Positions 1-10,171 of a stretch of DNA of 64,000 nt are shown here, piece after piece. The translations under genes and the position numbers were made by a program. This stretch comes from Campylobacter geochelonis (GTDB taxonomy: Bacteria > Campylobacterota > Campylobacteria > Campylobacterales > Campylobacteraceae): the NCBI RefSeq assembly GCF_013201685.1, contig NZ_CP053844.1:1798001-1862000 (forward strand), in the 5' to 3' direction. Position 1 is the stretch's first letter, and each line of letters begins with the position of its first letter. The notes under the pieces are model-generated. The model ran no database searches and was not told where the DNA came from. It worked only from the letters and a program-made list of their open reading frames with translations.

Positions 1-1310
1 GCGCCACGCAAAAGCTCCTTGTTTGCACCTTTTGCATGAGAGATAACAAAAAGAGTGTTATCTTGAAATTTGATAAATTCAATATCTTTTTTAAAGCACT
101 CTCCCAAATCAAAATCCCTATCATAAATGCCACTTAAGAATTTATCATATGGGCTTATTTTTATGCTATCTAACGGTGCGATAACTGCTTTTATGCTATC
201 TTGCTCTTTTTGGTTGTTAGATTTTGCTACGTTTTGGCTATCTGTATCGGCCGAATTTAGACTTTTTGCACTTTCTATGATATCATCAATGCTTCTTAAA
301 TTCACTGCCTCCATCATCAAAAACAGCGTCATAGCCAAAGCAAATCCACTATCAGCGCCTACGAAAAGCATTCCTTTAGCTTCACTTAAAATTCTAAAAA
401 ACCTCTCATACATCAAAAGGCTAAATTTAGGCTCTTTGGCTAAAAAACGGTTTTTGATATTTGCTATCATCTCATCGATGATTGTCTCTGGATCGTAGTT
501 TTCAAGCTCTTTAATTACTACAATCGCCCTATCTCTATCTTGTTTTAGCACGATATCTAAAATTTCATCTATTTTTGAAGGATCAAGAAGTCCAAGCATA
601 GAAGCAACTGCGCTTTGTGTTATGTTTTCGCTTGAAAAAATTATCGCTTGATCAAGCAATGTTATGCTATCTCTAAGTGAACCAGAACCGCTTCTAGCGA
701 TAATCTCAAGAGCTGGAGTTTCATACTGTATGCCCTCGTTTTCTAAGATATAAGCAAGATGTTTTATAACCATATTTTTAGCAATCGGTTTAAAACGAAA
801 GTGTTGGGTTCTTGAAAGCACCGTTACAGGAAGCTTTAGCGGATCTGTTGTCGCAAGGATAAATTTAACATACTCTGGCGGCTCTTCAAGCGTTTTTAAA
901 AGAGCGTTAAACGCCTCTTTTGTTAGCATATGAACCTCATCGATGATAAAAATTTTATATCTTGCAACAGCTGGTGCGTATTTAGTCTGTTCTATCAAGT
1001 CTCTTATATCATCGATTTTACGGTGGCTTGCGCCATCCATTTCTATGATATCGATGTGTCTTGACTCATTTGCCATTTTACAGTTTGCACAGACTTCGCA
1101 CGGCTTACTAGTTGGTCCATGCTCACAAACTAAAGCCTTAGCAAAAATCCTAGCACTTGAAGTTTTACCACTTCCTCTAAGCCCACTAAAAAGGTAAGCA
1201 TGACTTAATCTTTTGCTATCGAGCGCGTGAGATAGGCTTTTTGAAACGCTTTCTTGTCCGATAAGCTCTTCATAATTTTTTGGTCTATATTTTAGTGCTA
1301 AAGCTTGCAA
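1..1310 (-). CDS. dnaX: DNA polymerase III gamma/tau subunit (3' end cut by window edge)
   Basis: This is the clamp-loader ATPase of the replisome, with 436 codons visible before the left edge. Reading the minus strand gives a start region LQALALKYRPKNYEELIGQE. A P-loop GLRGSGKT lies at residues 43-50, a four-Cys zinc module at C62, C71, C74 and C77, and a DEVHML Walker B segment follows. The only start compatible with the upstream in-frame stop is TTG at 1310, preceded by AGGA about 8 bases away. It begins 8 bases after the rho stop codon, so it is probably co-transcribed with and translationally close to rho. The C-terminal tau-like part diverges quickly, as is usual for this family. Identification is secure; only the end is missing. 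Confidence 0.95.
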   Translation of the reverse strand, partial: MQALALKYRPKNYEELIGQESVSKSLSHALDSKRLSHAYLFSGLRGSGKTSSARIFAKALVCEHGPTSKPCEVCANCKMANESRHIDIIEMDGASHRKIDDIRDLIEQTKYAPAVARYKIFIIDEVHMLTKEAFNALLKTLEEPPEYVKFILATTDPLKLPVTVLSRTQHFRFKPIAKNMVIKHLAYILENEGIQYETPALEIIARSGSGSLRDSITLLDQAIIFSSENITQSAVASMLGLLDPSKIDEILDIVLKQDRDRAIVVIKELENYDPETIIDEMIANIKNRFLAKEPKFSLLMYERFFRILSEAKGMLFVGADSGFALAMTLFLMMEAVNLRSIDDIIESAKSLNSADTDSQNVAKSNNQKEQDSIKAVIAPLDSIKISPYDKFLSGIYDRDFDLGECFKKDIEFIKFQDNTLFVISHAKGANKELLRG

Positions 1311-1318
1311 ATTTTATC

Positions 1319-2617
1319 CTACTCGTTCATGATAGAAAGAAGTTCTTCGTTGTTTTTAGTTTTTAGCATTTTTGAGTATAAAAATTTAAGTGCTTCAACA
1401 TCATCCATCGTCGCAATCGCCGAACGAAGCGCCCAAATTTTTTGTAGATTATCAGGTCCTTGAAGCAACTCTTCTTTTCTAGTTCCGCTTTTTAAGATGT
1501 TTATCGCTGGATAAATTCGCCTATCGCTAATGTTTCTATCAAGCACGATTTCGCTGTTTCCAGTGCCTTTAAACTCTTCAAAAATCACCTCATCCATTCT
1601 TGAGCCAGTTTCGATTAACGCAGTTGCAACGATAGTCAAGCTTCCGCCATTTTCGATATTTCTAGCTGCACCAAAAAAGCGTTTTGGTTTATGAAGCGCA
1701 TTTGCATCAACGCCACCACTTAGCACTTTGCCGCTGCTTGGAGTTACTGTGTTATACGCTCTTGCTAGTCTTGTTATACTATCAAGTAAAATCACAACAT
1801 CTTTTCCCATCTCAACAGATCTTTTTGCCTTTTCTATGACTAGCTCTGCAACCCTAACATGGTTAAGCGCTGGTTGGTCAAAAGTTGAGCTAAACACCTC
1901 GCCCTTAACGCTTCTTTGCATATCAGTAACCTCTTCAGGTCTTTCATCAACTAGCAAAACCAAAAGTTGAACTTCTGGGTGATTTCGCGCGATTCCATGA
2001 GCTAACTCTTTCATTATTTCTGTTTTACCACTTCGTGGAGGAGCAACTATCAGCCCACGCTGTCCCTTTCCAATCGGCGTAAAAAGATCTAGCACTCTTC
2101 CAGTTAAATGCGTTGCATCATACTCTAGCTTTAGTTTTTGTGTTGGAAAAAGTGGAGTTAAGTTATCAAAAAGTGGTCTTTCTTTTGCCTCTTGAATGGT
2201 TTTATAGTTAATCGCTTCGATTTTTAAAAGCGCGTAGTATTTTTCTTGATCTTTTGGCTCTCTAACTTGTCCAGTTACGATATCTCCAACACGAAGGGCA
2301 AATTTGCGAATTTGAGATAAGCTTACATAAGCATCATTTACGCTATCGCTTAAATTTGAGTCAATCCCTCTTAAAAAGCCATATCCGTCGTTTGTAATCT
2401 CTAAAATACCGGTAAATAGTATAAAGCCGCCTTGTTTGGTTTGAGTTTTAAGTATCTCAAAAACAAGCTCTTGACGGCGAAATTCACGCGGGTTTTCAAC
2501 GCCCATATCAAGTGCGATTTTAACAAGCGAATCGAGATCTAGCGTTCTAAGCTCTTCTATTTTGTGCCCATCAACTGGAACATGAGTTCTTGTGTGTTGT
2601 TTTTTGTTGTTTTCCAT
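1319..2617 (-). CDS. rho: Transcription termination factor Rho
   Basis: This is the hexameric RNA-dependent helicase that ends transcription and couples it to translation. The 432 residues are close to the usual Rho length. The N-terminal helical domain is followed by a cold-shock-type RNA-binding fold ([14 protein letters not shown], residues 70-83). The RecA-like motor has Walker A APPRSGKT at about 192-199, a Walker B segment [13 protein letters not shown], and the Q/R-loop region near [11 protein letters not shown]. The ATG is preceded by AGAGGAT at a good distance. It lies immediately upstream of dnaX on the same strand. Confidence 0.97.
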   Translation of the reverse strand: MENNKKQHTRTHVPVDGHKIEELRTLDLDSLVKIALDMGVENPREFRRQELVFEILKTQTKQGGFILFTGILEITNDGYGFLRGIDSNLSDSVNDAYVSLSQIRKFALRVGDIVTGQVREPKDQEKYYALLKIEAINYKTIQEAKERPLFDNLTPLFPTQKLKLEYDATHLTGRVLDLFTPIGKGQRGLIVAPPRSGKTEIMKELAHGIARNHPEVQLLVLLVDERPEEVTDMQRSVKGEVFSSTFDQPALNHVRVAELVIEKAKRSVEMGKDVVILLDSITRLARAYNTVTPSSGKVLSGGVDANALHKPKRFFGAARNIENGGSLTIVATALIETGSRMDEVIFEEFKGTGNSEIVLDRNISDRRIYPAINILKSGTRKEELLQGPDNLQKIWALRSAIATMDDVEALKFLYSKMLKTKNNEELLSIMNE

Positions 2618-2720
2618 CTATCCTCTTTGTAAATTTGGAAATTTATGTAGATTTTTCAATAATTTGAAGTTGTTTAGATAGCATTTTAGTAGAATTTAAC
2701 TTATCTGTCAATATAAAATT

Positions 2721-3104
2721 TTACACAACGCCCATAAAAAATAACAAAGCAGCGCCTAATGATAAGAGCGCTCTTTGCCATAAAGTTATCCTAATATCGC
2801 CATTTAATAGCATTTTCAGCTCATCATTTAGCTCATCTTTTACTATCTTGTCTGATAGATAAATTTTATAAGCACTATCAAGAGCGTAAAAAAGGTACAA
2901 AAAGATGATTATCGTGCTTTGTAAATTTAGTCCAAACACGCAAAATGTTAAAAATATAAAGTTAAATTGAGTCAGCAAAAAAAACGCTTTGCTTTTTGCC
3001 CACCTGCGTGCGTATCCAAAAACAAGCTCTTTAAAACTAGTGCTTGGGTTTAAAACCATATCGCAAATTTCAAAAAGTAAAAATAGTATCGCTAAAGCGC
3101 CCAT
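2721..3104 (-). CDS. Small integral membrane protein, unknown
   Basis: This is a 127-residue protein that I do not recognise. It has about three or four hydrophobic segments: one at the N-terminus (MGALAILFLLFEI), one near 43-60, one near 63-75 and a C-terminal one (LSLGAALLFFMGVV). A basic and acidic loop, KIVKDELNDELKMLLNGD, lies between them. No catalytic motif is visible. It sits alone between rho (same strand, 103 bases away) and the divergent ccoI gene. It may form a unit with rho-dnaX or with copper handling next door, but nothing in the sequence decides this. Confidence 0.6.
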   Translation of the reverse strand: MGALAILFLLFEICDMVLNPSTSFKELVFGYARRWAKSKAFFLLTQFNFIFLTFCVFGLNLQSTIIIFLYLFYALDSAYKIYLSDKIVKDELNDELKMLLNGDIRITLWQRALLSLGAALLFFMGVV

Positions 3105-3243
3105 AAAAATCCTATTTAAATTTATCTAGCATTATATCATAAGCTAAATTTTATATCGCTAAGTATCCTAAAATGGGAATTAACGTTTTTTTTAGGATAT
3201 TATTATAAAATAACCATAAATATAAATCTGAAAGAAAAATGTA

Positions 3244-5634
3244 ATGTCAAAAGAGAAATGCTCCCATTGCCAACTAAGTTTTGAAAAAGATGCGCTAATA
3301 GATGATGAATTTGGTAATAAATTCTGCTGTAACGGCTGCAAACAGGTCTTTTATCTTTTAAAAAACGAAGGGCTTGATGATTTTTACAAAAAACTTGGAA
3401 AAAATACACTAAATCCAGCTTCAAATTTAAAAGAAATTTCAGATGAAACCGCGCGAAGTATTTATAAAAACTATGTCAAACAAAATAGCGATGGATTTAA
3501 CGAAATTTACATCATCATCGAAGGAATCCACTGCGCGGCTTGTATCTGGCTAAATCAAAAAGTTTTATTTAACGCAAAAGGCGTCATAGAAGCTGAAATC
3601 AATGCTTCAACCAACAAAGCCAAAATCGTCTGGGATGAAAGCGAGATAAATTTAGCTGAAATTTTTAACATCATTCAAAGCATTGGTTACAACCCATATC
3701 CTTACGATCCCGTTCGCTCGCAAACTCGCTCTGATGCTAAACGGCGCGATTTTTACGCTAGGCTTTTAGTTGGCATTTTTGCTACGATGAATATCATGTG
3801 GATAGCAGTTGCTTTGTATAGTGGGTATTTTAGTGGAATGGATGAGAGCATAAAAGATGTGCTTCACTTTGCTGAGTTTGTTTTAGCAACTCCGGTGCTT
3901 TTTTATACCGGAAATGTCTTTTTAAAAGGGGCGATAACTGCAGTTAAAACCAAAATGCCGAATATGGATTTGCTAATCTTTTCAGGCGCCACGCTTACTT
4001 ATATATACTCGCTTTATGCGATGTTTTCGCGCTCTGGCGAGGTGTATTTCGACTCGGTTTGTATGATTATAACCTTTGTTTTTATAGGAAAATACCTCGA
4101 AGTTATCAGCCAAAAAAAGGCAGTTGATAGCCTTGATGCTTTATCAAATTTGGTTATAAAAGAGATTCAAGTAAAAAATGGCGATAAATTTGAACTAAAA
4201 AGCGCAAATAGCGTTAAAATCGGCGATGTTATCTTAGTAAATAGCGGCGAAATGGTGCTAATCGATGGCAAGATTATAAGTGGAGATGGAAGCTTTGATT
4301 ATGCGAGTTTAAGTGGCGAGAGCATTCCGGTTTTTAAACAAAATGGCGATGAGATAAGCTCTGGAGCGATTTGCCTTGATGGGCGAGTCGAGTATATGGC
4401 ACAATGCGATTTTCAAAGTTCAATTTTAAGTAAAATCATAAATTTACTCGAAAATGCTTCGTTTAAAAAACCACAAATCGAAAAAACGGTAAATAAAATC
4501 TCAGGATATTTTTCACTTATCATACTTTCTCTTGCTTTGCTTACCTTTTTAGCGTGGTTTGGGCTTGATTTTGGTTTTGAAAAAGCTTTGATTGTCGCAG
4601 TTTCTGTTATCATCGTTGCTTGTCCTTGCGCACTTGGTCTTGCAACTCCAGTGGCTACGCTTGTTGGGCTTAGTACAGGGCTTAAAAAAGGAATTATTTA
4701 CAAAGAGACAAAAATCATCGAAAGCATGGCAAAGTGCGACACAATCGTGTTTGATAAAACAGGGACTTTAACAAAAGCAAAACTTAAGGTTGTAAATAGC
4801 GAATTTTACACCAAATTTGATATAAATTTATTAGCAAATTTGCTAAAAAGCTCAAACCATCCAGTTAGTGTAGCTGTGTTTGAACACATTAATCACGACT
4901 ATAAGTCGCTAAATTTAAGTGAGTTTGAAAACATACAAGCAAAAGGAGTTAGCGCTAAATTTAGCAATACCCACTTAAGAGGCGGAAGCTATAAATTTAT
5001 GCAAGAACTTGGCTTAAAATGCCCAAATAGCGATATGACAAGCTATTTTTTCGCTATAGATGATGAAGTCGTGGCTAAGTTTGAGTTAGAAGATATTTTG
5101 CGAGATGAGGCTAAAGATGTGGTGTTAAATTTAGCAAATCAAGGCTTTGAAATTTATATCCTAAGTGGCGATAACGAAAAAGTGGTAAAAAAGATAGCAA
5201 ATGAGCTTAATATCACAAATTTCGTAGCAAACTCTCTACCATCTAGCAAGGCAGAATTCGTTCAAAACCTAAGTAAAAATGGTAAAAATGTCATCATGGT
5301 AGGCGATGGTATAAACGACTCAGTTGCACTAAGCGTGGCGACTGTTGGCATAAGTTTTGGAAGTGGCGCGAGTGTGAGCGTGGATAAAAGCGATGTGATT
5401 TTAGTAAATGAAAATTTAACAAAACTCTATGAGGCGATTTTAATCTCAAAAGCAACGCTTAAGACAATTAAACAAAATTTAGCTTTATCTATTCTTTATA
5501 ACATTATCGCCATACCGCTTGCGATGTTGGGCTTCATAATACCGCTATTTGCGGCACTTTTCATGAGCTTAAGCTCGATTAGCGTTGTCTTAAATAGCTT
5601 AAAAATTAAAAATATCTTTAAAGGAAACAGATGA
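3244..5634 (+). CDS. ccoI: CcoI-type copper-transporting P1B ATPase for cbb3 oxidase assembly
   Basis: The gene encodes a 796-residue heavy-metal P-type ATPase of the CcoI/FixI branch. It exports copper across the inner membrane for insertion into cbb3 cytochrome oxidase. The N-terminus carries a Cys-rich metal-binding patch typical of this branch (C6xxC9, then CCNGC at 28-32), followed by one HMA domain with CAAC at 97-100. Membrane helices frame the CPC ion-binding motif at 460-462. The phosphorylation motif DKTGT begins at D504 and the hinge GDGIND at G687. The stop overlaps the start of ccoS by four bases (ATGA), and that pairing supports the CcoI assignment over a generic CopA. The adjacent upstream ATG is followed at once by TAA, so 3244 is the start. 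Confidence 0.93.
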   Translation: MSKEKCSHCQLSFEKDALIDDEFGNKFCCNGCKQVFYLLKNEGLDDFYKKLGKNTLNPASNLKEISDETARSIYKNYVKQNSDGFNEIYIIIEGIHCAACIWLNQKVLFNAKGVIEAEINASTNKAKIVWDESEINLAEIFNIIQSIGYNPYPYDPVRSQTRSDAKRRDFYARLLVGIFATMNIMWIAVALYSGYFSGMDESIKDVLHFAEFVLATPVLFYTGNVFLKGAITAVKTKMPNMDLLIFSGATLTYIYSLYAMFSRSGEVYFDSVCMIITFVFIGKYLEVISQKKAVDSLDALSNLVIKEIQVKNGDKFELKSANSVKIGDVILVNSGEMVLIDGKIISGDGSFDYASLSGESIPVFKQNGDEISSGAICLDGRVEYMAQCDFQSSILSKIINLLENASFKKPQIEKTVNKISGYFSLIILSLALLTFLAWFGLDFGFEKALIVAVSVIIVACPCALGLATPVATLVGLSTGLKKGIIYKETKIIESMAKCDTIVFDKTGTLTKAKLKVVNSEFYTKFDINLLANLLKSSNHPVSVAVFEHINHDYKSLNLSEFENIQAKGVSAKFSNTHLRGGSYKFMQELGLKCPNSDMTSYFFAIDDEVVAKFELEDILRDEAKDVVLNLANQGFEIYILSGDNEKVVKKIANELNITNFVANSLPSSKAEFVQNLSKNGKNVIMVGDGINDSVALSVATVGISFGSGASVSVDKSDVILVNENLTKLYEAILISKATLKTIKQNLALSILYNIIAIPLAMLGFIIPLFAALFMSLSSISVVLNSLKIKNIFKGNR

Positions 5635-5867
5635 GTACTATACTAACTATAATGCTTGTTGTATCGATTTTCATGGGTCTTATAGGGCTTTTTGGGCTTC
5701 TTTGGGGGCTTAAGACTAGGCAGTTTGAGGACTACTCAAAGTTTCTTGATGGGACAAAATTTGATAGTGAAGATGCACTAAATGACGCTTATAAAATGGA
5801 GCAAAAGAAAAAAGAGGCTCTTAAAAAAAGAGAAGATAAAAATAGTGGTTATAGACCGCCTGATTAG
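5631..5867 (+). CDS. ccoS: cbb3-type cytochrome oxidase assembly protein CcoS
   Basis: A 78-residue protein with one N-terminal transmembrane helix (ILTIMLVVSIFMGLIGLFGL). It is followed by the family hallmark WGLKTRQFEDYSKFLDGTKF and a charged tail rich in Lys and Glu. CcoS works with CcoI in maturing the haem/copper centres of cbb3 oxidase. It overlaps the ccoI stop codon by ATGA, implying translational coupling. The oxidase structural genes ccoNOQP are not in this window. Confidence 0.92.
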   Translation: MSTILTIMLVVSIFMGLIGLFGLLWGLKTRQFEDYSKFLDGTKFDSEDALNDAYKMEQKKKEALKKREDKNSGYRPPD

Positions 5868-6926
5868 GCTAAATTTATAAAATTTAGATAATTTTAAAAA
5901 AGGTTTTAGAAATCTTTTTTAAATTTTAAATCTTTTAAGCCTTAAATTTATGGTAAAAATTTATATCACTTTTTAGATAAATACAATCAGAATATAGCTA
6001 AATTCAAGCCATATGATGGATAGAAAATAAGTTTTTATAATGAAAGTGTTAAAATTTATAGTTGATTTAGAATTTGATAAAATAGTTTTGAATTTATAAA
6101 TTTGCGCTAGTAGTTTGATTTAAAATTTATATATAAAACAACTCGTGCGGCGGTGGCGGTTTTAGCCACTAAAAGCGCTTCAAATTTATATACACAAAAA
6201 TAACAGGCCTTAGACTTTTAAAGTTTCTACTATAGTCTCTTCTGGACGCTTGTTTTGCGCATAATACAACAAGCCTTAGACTCTTTAGTCTGCTAAAAGT
6301 ATAAGCAGAAATATTAACTCACTCAACAAGTAAAATAGCAAGAGTTAAAGAGCAAATTTACTTAGTATTAGCCAAATTTATTTAACAAAACTGGTAATAA
6401 ATTTAATTTCGCCGATTTAACAAAACCATCAAATAATAAAGTTTGAAAAATGTCAAATTAAAAGCTAAATTTTTATAATTAAATTAATCATTTTTATATT
6501 CTAAACAACCATTATACTGAAGTAAAATTTCATAAATTTACCATTTTCATATGTTTGCATAGCAAAGACATTACCGCAAATCTAAAACAAACGCGCTAAA
6601 AGTTGTAATTTACTCGATAATTAAAACATGGCGATAGTAAAATAAAGTTGATTTTGTAAAAGACAAAGATGTTAAATTTGCCACTTTAGGCTACTTTGGT
6701 TATTTGCGATAAATGCTATAAAGCCTATAAAAAGGCTTTTAAAAGCAGTTTAAAAATTCAAAAGTTAAATTTAATTAATCTTAATGGATAAATTTAAAAA
6801 CTAATTTAACAAGCATATAAATTTAAATATTGCAACTTTGATTATTAAAATTAAGAAAAAGTTATAGTTTATGAATAAGAAATAGGCTAAACAGGGGAAA
6901 TCAACCCCTGTTTATCAATATAAAGA
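5868..6926. other. Gene-free AT-rich region of about 1.06 kb
   Basis: No credible reading frame is visible on either strand; stops are dense in all six frames. A weak hairpin just after ccoS (TTTAAAAAAG at 5893-5902 with its complement at 5914-5923) may end the ccoI-ccoS transcript. A less AT-rich patch at about 6140-6310 carries two copies of GCCTTAGACT about 80 bases apart. It could be an eroded gene or a small RNA locus, but I could not recover a protein from it. Confidence 0.5.
6889..6913 (-). terminator. Hairpin after the cytochrome c gene
   Basis: A perfect 9-bp stem AAACAGGGG/CCCCTGTTT with a 7-base loop lies 13 bases beyond the cytochrome c stop codon. It is likely its transcription terminator, although the following T-run on the minus strand is short. 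Confidence 0.6.
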
Positions 6927-7232
6927 CTATTTTAAAGTTTGGATATACTCAGCTACTGCTTTCATATCATCTTCACTCAATGTCGCCATCTGACCTTTCA
7001 TAATAGCGCCCATTTTGAACTCATTACGCTCGCCAGCTTTGTATTTTTTCATATCTTCAACCATTGTTGCAGCTTCTAATGTGTTAAGTGCTGGGATTTT
7101 GTTAAGATAAACTTTCTCAGCTTTAGCACCATGACATGCTATACATTTTTTATAGATGGTAGCACCATCAGCCGCAAACACGCTAGTACATGCTAACGCA
7201 ACAAAAGTAGAAACAACTAAAAGTTTTTTCAT
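6927..7232 (-). CDS. Periplasmic monohaem cytochrome c (c553-like)
   Basis: A 101-residue class I c-type cytochrome. A Sec signal peptide (cleavage expected after VFA, about residue 20) is followed by the haem-binding motif C30-I-A-C33-H34. Methionines in KMGAIMKGQM supply candidates for the distal axial ligand. The size and sequence style match the small c553-like cytochromes that carry electrons in the periplasm of Campylobacter, for example towards cbb3 oxidase or peroxidases. It is a single-gene unit with its own upstream region and a downstream hairpin. The exact redox partner cannot be read from the sequence. Confidence 0.88.
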   Translation of the reverse strand: MKKLLVVSTFVALACTSVFAADGATIYKKCIACHGAKAEKVYLNKIPALNTLEAATMVEDMKKYKAGERNEFKMGAIMKGQMATLSEDDMKAVAEYIQTLK

Positions 7233-7547
7233 TTTTCACCTCTTATAATAGATAATTTAAATTTTAATTAAAAGCCCAAAAATGGCTTAAACTTCTCTCC
7301 AAAAACTGCAATCTACGTTTATTTTATCATATCAATATAAACGTAAATAAAGCGTATTTTAAATTTCCAACCGCTTTTTTATAGCAGTATAAAATCCAAA
7401 TTACACACACAAACCATAATTATACACACAAATAATTAATCTTTTGTAAAGAAAAAAATCTAAAATGATAATACAAGCATATCATTATTTTAGATTCTAT
7501 ATCTTGATGATATAAATTTAGTAGTTTTTATCTGCTATAAATAGTGT
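7233..7547. other. Intergenic region between cytochrome c and accA
   Basis: These 315 AT-rich bases presumably contain the promoter of the minus-strand cytochrome gene and the 3' end of the acpP-fabF-accA transcript. I see no gene, RNA or convincing hairpin. Confidence 0.4.
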
Positions 7548-8486
7548 TTATTTTTCTTTAAAAGCACCGATTTTTAGAATTTTTTCCATTCTTTTTTCTA
7601 AAAGCTCATCTATGCTTAGTTTTTCCAACTCTTCAAGATTGTTCAAAAAATACTCACCAAGCTCTTTAGCAGCACCATCTTTATCACGATGCGCTCCCAT
7701 TTTAGGCTCGTTTATAACATCATCGATTAGATTGTGTTCTTTAAGTTCGCCTGCTGTGATTTTCATCGCTTTTGTCGCAAGTTCACTTTTTGTAGGATCA
7801 TTCCAAAGTATCGCCGCACAGCCCTCTGGCGAGATAACCGAAAAAACAGAGTTTTGCATCATGGCAAGTTTATCAGCAACACCGATAGCTAAAGCACCGC
7901 CACTTCCGCCCTCACCTATAACTATAGATATTATTGGAGTTCTTAAAGTGCTTAACTCATAAAGATTTCTAGCTATGGCTTCGCTTTGTCCCCTCTCTTC
8001 AGCGCCTATTCCAGGATAAGCACCTGGAGTGTCGATTAAAAACAGTATAGGAAGAGAGAATTTTTCAGCCATTTTAGCAACTCTTAAGGCTTTTCTATAG
8101 CCTTCAGGGTTTGGCATACCAAAATTTCTTTTTAGCTTATATTTTGTTCCGCGACCTTTTTGTTCGCCTATAACAACGACTTTTTTATCGCCTATATAAC
8201 CTATATAACAAAGTATCGCCGGATCATCAGCAAACGCTCTATCGCCGTGAATTTCATATCCATCGCTAAGTAAAGCTCTGATATAATCAAGCGTATAAGG
8301 ACGATCTGGATGTCTAGCAAGCTGTAATCTTTGGTATTCTGAAAGATTTTTATAAGTTTTACTAACTTCTTTTTCTAAATTTTTTACTAAAATTTCAACC
8401 GCATCTTCATCACCTCTGATTTTAGCGCTTGAAATTTCCTCATCAATCTGTTTAATTCCCTTTTCAAAATCCAAATAGCTAGCCAT
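7548..8486 (-). CDS. accA: Acetyl-CoA carboxylase carboxyltransferase subunit alpha
   Basis: This subunit helps transfer carboxyl from biotin to acetyl-CoA, the first committed step of fatty acid synthesis. The 312 residues fit AccA. Family segments are evident: [23 protein letters not shown], the glycine-rich [16 protein letters not shown] and the oxyanion-type region [15 protein letters not shown]. It starts 3 bases after the fabF stop, so acpP-fabF-accA read as one operon. The partner accD is not in the window. Confidence 0.96.
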   Translation of the reverse strand: MASYLDFEKGIKQIDEEISSAKIRGDEDAVEILVKNLEKEVSKTYKNLSEYQRLQLARHPDRPYTLDYIRALLSDGYEIHGDRAFADDPAILCYIGYIGDKKVVVIGEQKGRGTKYKLKRNFGMPNPEGYRKALRVAKMAEKFSLPILFLIDTPGAYPGIGAEERGQSEAIARNLYELSTLRTPIISIVIGEGGSGGALAIGVADKLAMMQNSVFSVISPEGCAAILWNDPTKSELATKAMKITAGELKEHNLIDDVINEPKMGAHRDKDGAAKELGEYFLNNLEELEKLSIDELLEKRMEKILKIGAFKEK

Positions 8487-8489
8487 GTC

Positions 8490-9704
8490 TTAATCCAATT
8501 TCTTAAATATTACAGAACCATTTGTTCCACCAAAACCAAAAGAGTTACTCATTACGATATTTAAATCCGCTTTTCTAGCAACGTTTGGCACATAGTCTAA
8601 ATCACACTCTTCATCTTTTTCTATCTGATTTATCGTTGGTGGCATAATTCCATCTTGCATAGCCATTATAGAGACAACAGCCTCAATGGCACCAGCCGCA
8701 CCTAAACAATGCCCAGTTTGACCCTTTGTAGAACTAACTGGTGGCGTTTTATCACCAAACACCTCTTTTAGTGCATTTGTTTCATTTCTATCATTTACCG
8801 ATGTAGATGTTCCGTGAGCATTTATATAGTCAATCTTAGGATTTTCAGCCATAGCTAAAGCTTTTTTCATAGCTCTTGTTGGACCATCAAGTGTTGGCGA
8901 TGTTATATGATAAGCATCTCCACTCTCGCCAAATCCTATAATCTCTGCATAAATTCTAGCTCCCCTAGCCTTAGCATCTTCATACTCTTCTAACACTAAC
9001 GCCGCAGCTCCTTCGCCCATAACAAAGCCATCTCTACCTTTATCAAATGGTCTTGAAGCAGTCGCTGGATCATCATTTCTATCTGATAATGCCTTCATAG
9101 CAGCAAACCCACCAACGCCAACAGCGCATATAGCAGACTCTGCTCCTACGACTAACATCTTTTTGCTTTCGCCTATCATTATACACTTTGCAGCCTCGCA
9201 GATTGCGTGAGTTGAGGCAGCACATGCTGTAACGCTCGATAAATTTGGTCCTTTTAAGCCATGAGCTATAGAAACCATTCCACCAAGCATATTTACAAGC
9301 GATGAAGGTATAAAGAAAGGAGATATTTTTCTAGGGCCTCTGGCTACACAAACATTTGAATTTTTCTCAATATTTGGAAGTCCGCCAATACCAGCAGCTG
9401 AACTTACACCAAATTCATCAGCATCAAATTCGCCAAATTTAGCATCACCCATAGCTTCTGCAGCAGCTTTTAATCCTAGTTGGATAAATCTATCCATCTT
9501 TTTAACCTCTTTACCATCTTCAATGACGCTAAGTGGGTCAAAGTTTTTAACCTCTGCTGCTATTTGAACCGGAAAATCCTCCACATCAAACAGCGTAATC
9601 CTATCGACACCGGTCTTTCCTGCACAAATTTCTTTAAAAGAACTCTCTTTATCAAGTCCAAGCGCATTTATCATACCCATGCCAGTTACTACGACTCTCT
9701 TCAA
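8490..9704 (-). CDS. fabF: Beta-ketoacyl-ACP synthase II
   Basis: The 404-residue condensing enzyme elongates acyl-ACP with malonyl-ACP. The catalytic triad is readable: Cys161 in TACAASTHAI, His297 in INAHGTSTSVND and His332 in KGQTGHCLGAAGA. The C-terminal GFGGTNGSVIF motif is also present. The gene lies 25 bases downstream of acpP and 3 bases upstream of accA, all on the minus strand, consistent with a fatty-acid operon. Confidence 0.97.
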   Translation of the reverse strand: MKRVVVTGMGMINALGLDKESSFKEICAGKTGVDRITLFDVEDFPVQIAAEVKNFDPLSVIEDGKEVKKMDRFIQLGLKAAAEAMGDAKFGEFDADEFGVSSAAGIGGLPNIEKNSNVCVARGPRKISPFFIPSSLVNMLGGMVSIAHGLKGPNLSSVTACAASTHAICEAAKCIMIGESKKMLVVGAESAICAVGVGGFAAMKALSDRNDDPATASRPFDKGRDGFVMGEGAAALVLEEYEDAKARGARIYAEIIGFGESGDAYHITSPTLDGPTRAMKKALAMAENPKIDYINAHGTSTSVNDRNETNALKEVFGDKTPPVSSTKGQTGHCLGAAGAIEAVVSIMAMQDGIMPPTINQIEKDEECDLDYVPNVARKADLNIVMSNSFGFGGTNGSVIFKKLD

Positions 9705-9729
9705 AATATCTCCTTAAATAAAACTACAA

Positions 9730-9957
9730 TTATAGTTTTTCGATATAACTTACAACATCGTTGATGCTTATTAGTTTCTCTGCATCACTATCTGGAATTT
9801 CAATCTCAAATTTCTCTTCTAAAGCCATTATAAGCTCAACAACATCAAGAGAATCAGCACCTAAATCTTCAATAATTTTAGACTCCAACTTAACCGCATC
9901 TGGGCTTACACTAAGTTGTTCTACAACTACATCTCTTACGTCTTCAAAAACTGCCAT
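9730..9957 (-). CDS. acpP: Acyl carrier protein
   Basis: A 75-residue acidic four-helix carrier. The 4'-phosphopantetheine attachment serine is Ser36 in the canonical DSL motif ([18 protein letters not shown]), followed by the family's [16 protein letters not shown] helix. It is the first gene of the acpP-fabF-accA set, with a clear AGGAG-type ribosome site upstream. Confidence 0.97.
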   Translation of the reverse strand: MAVFEDVRDVVVEQLSVSPDAVKLESKIIEDLGADSLDVVELIMALEEKFEIEIPDSDAEKLISINDVVSYIEKL

Positions 9958-10171
9958 TTCAGCACTCCTTATATAAAATGTCTGTTATTTTACAATATTT
10001 AAACTTTTATTTAAGTTAAAAGTTGTTCGCCATTATATCATAAAATTTAAGCCAAAATTTTGGGCAAAAGTAAATTTAAATAAAATGCACAAAACAAAAT
10101 AAACTATAAACAAAATCGCAAAACCAGACTAAAATACCTTAAATTTAGCTACCTTAGCTAAATCACCAAAC

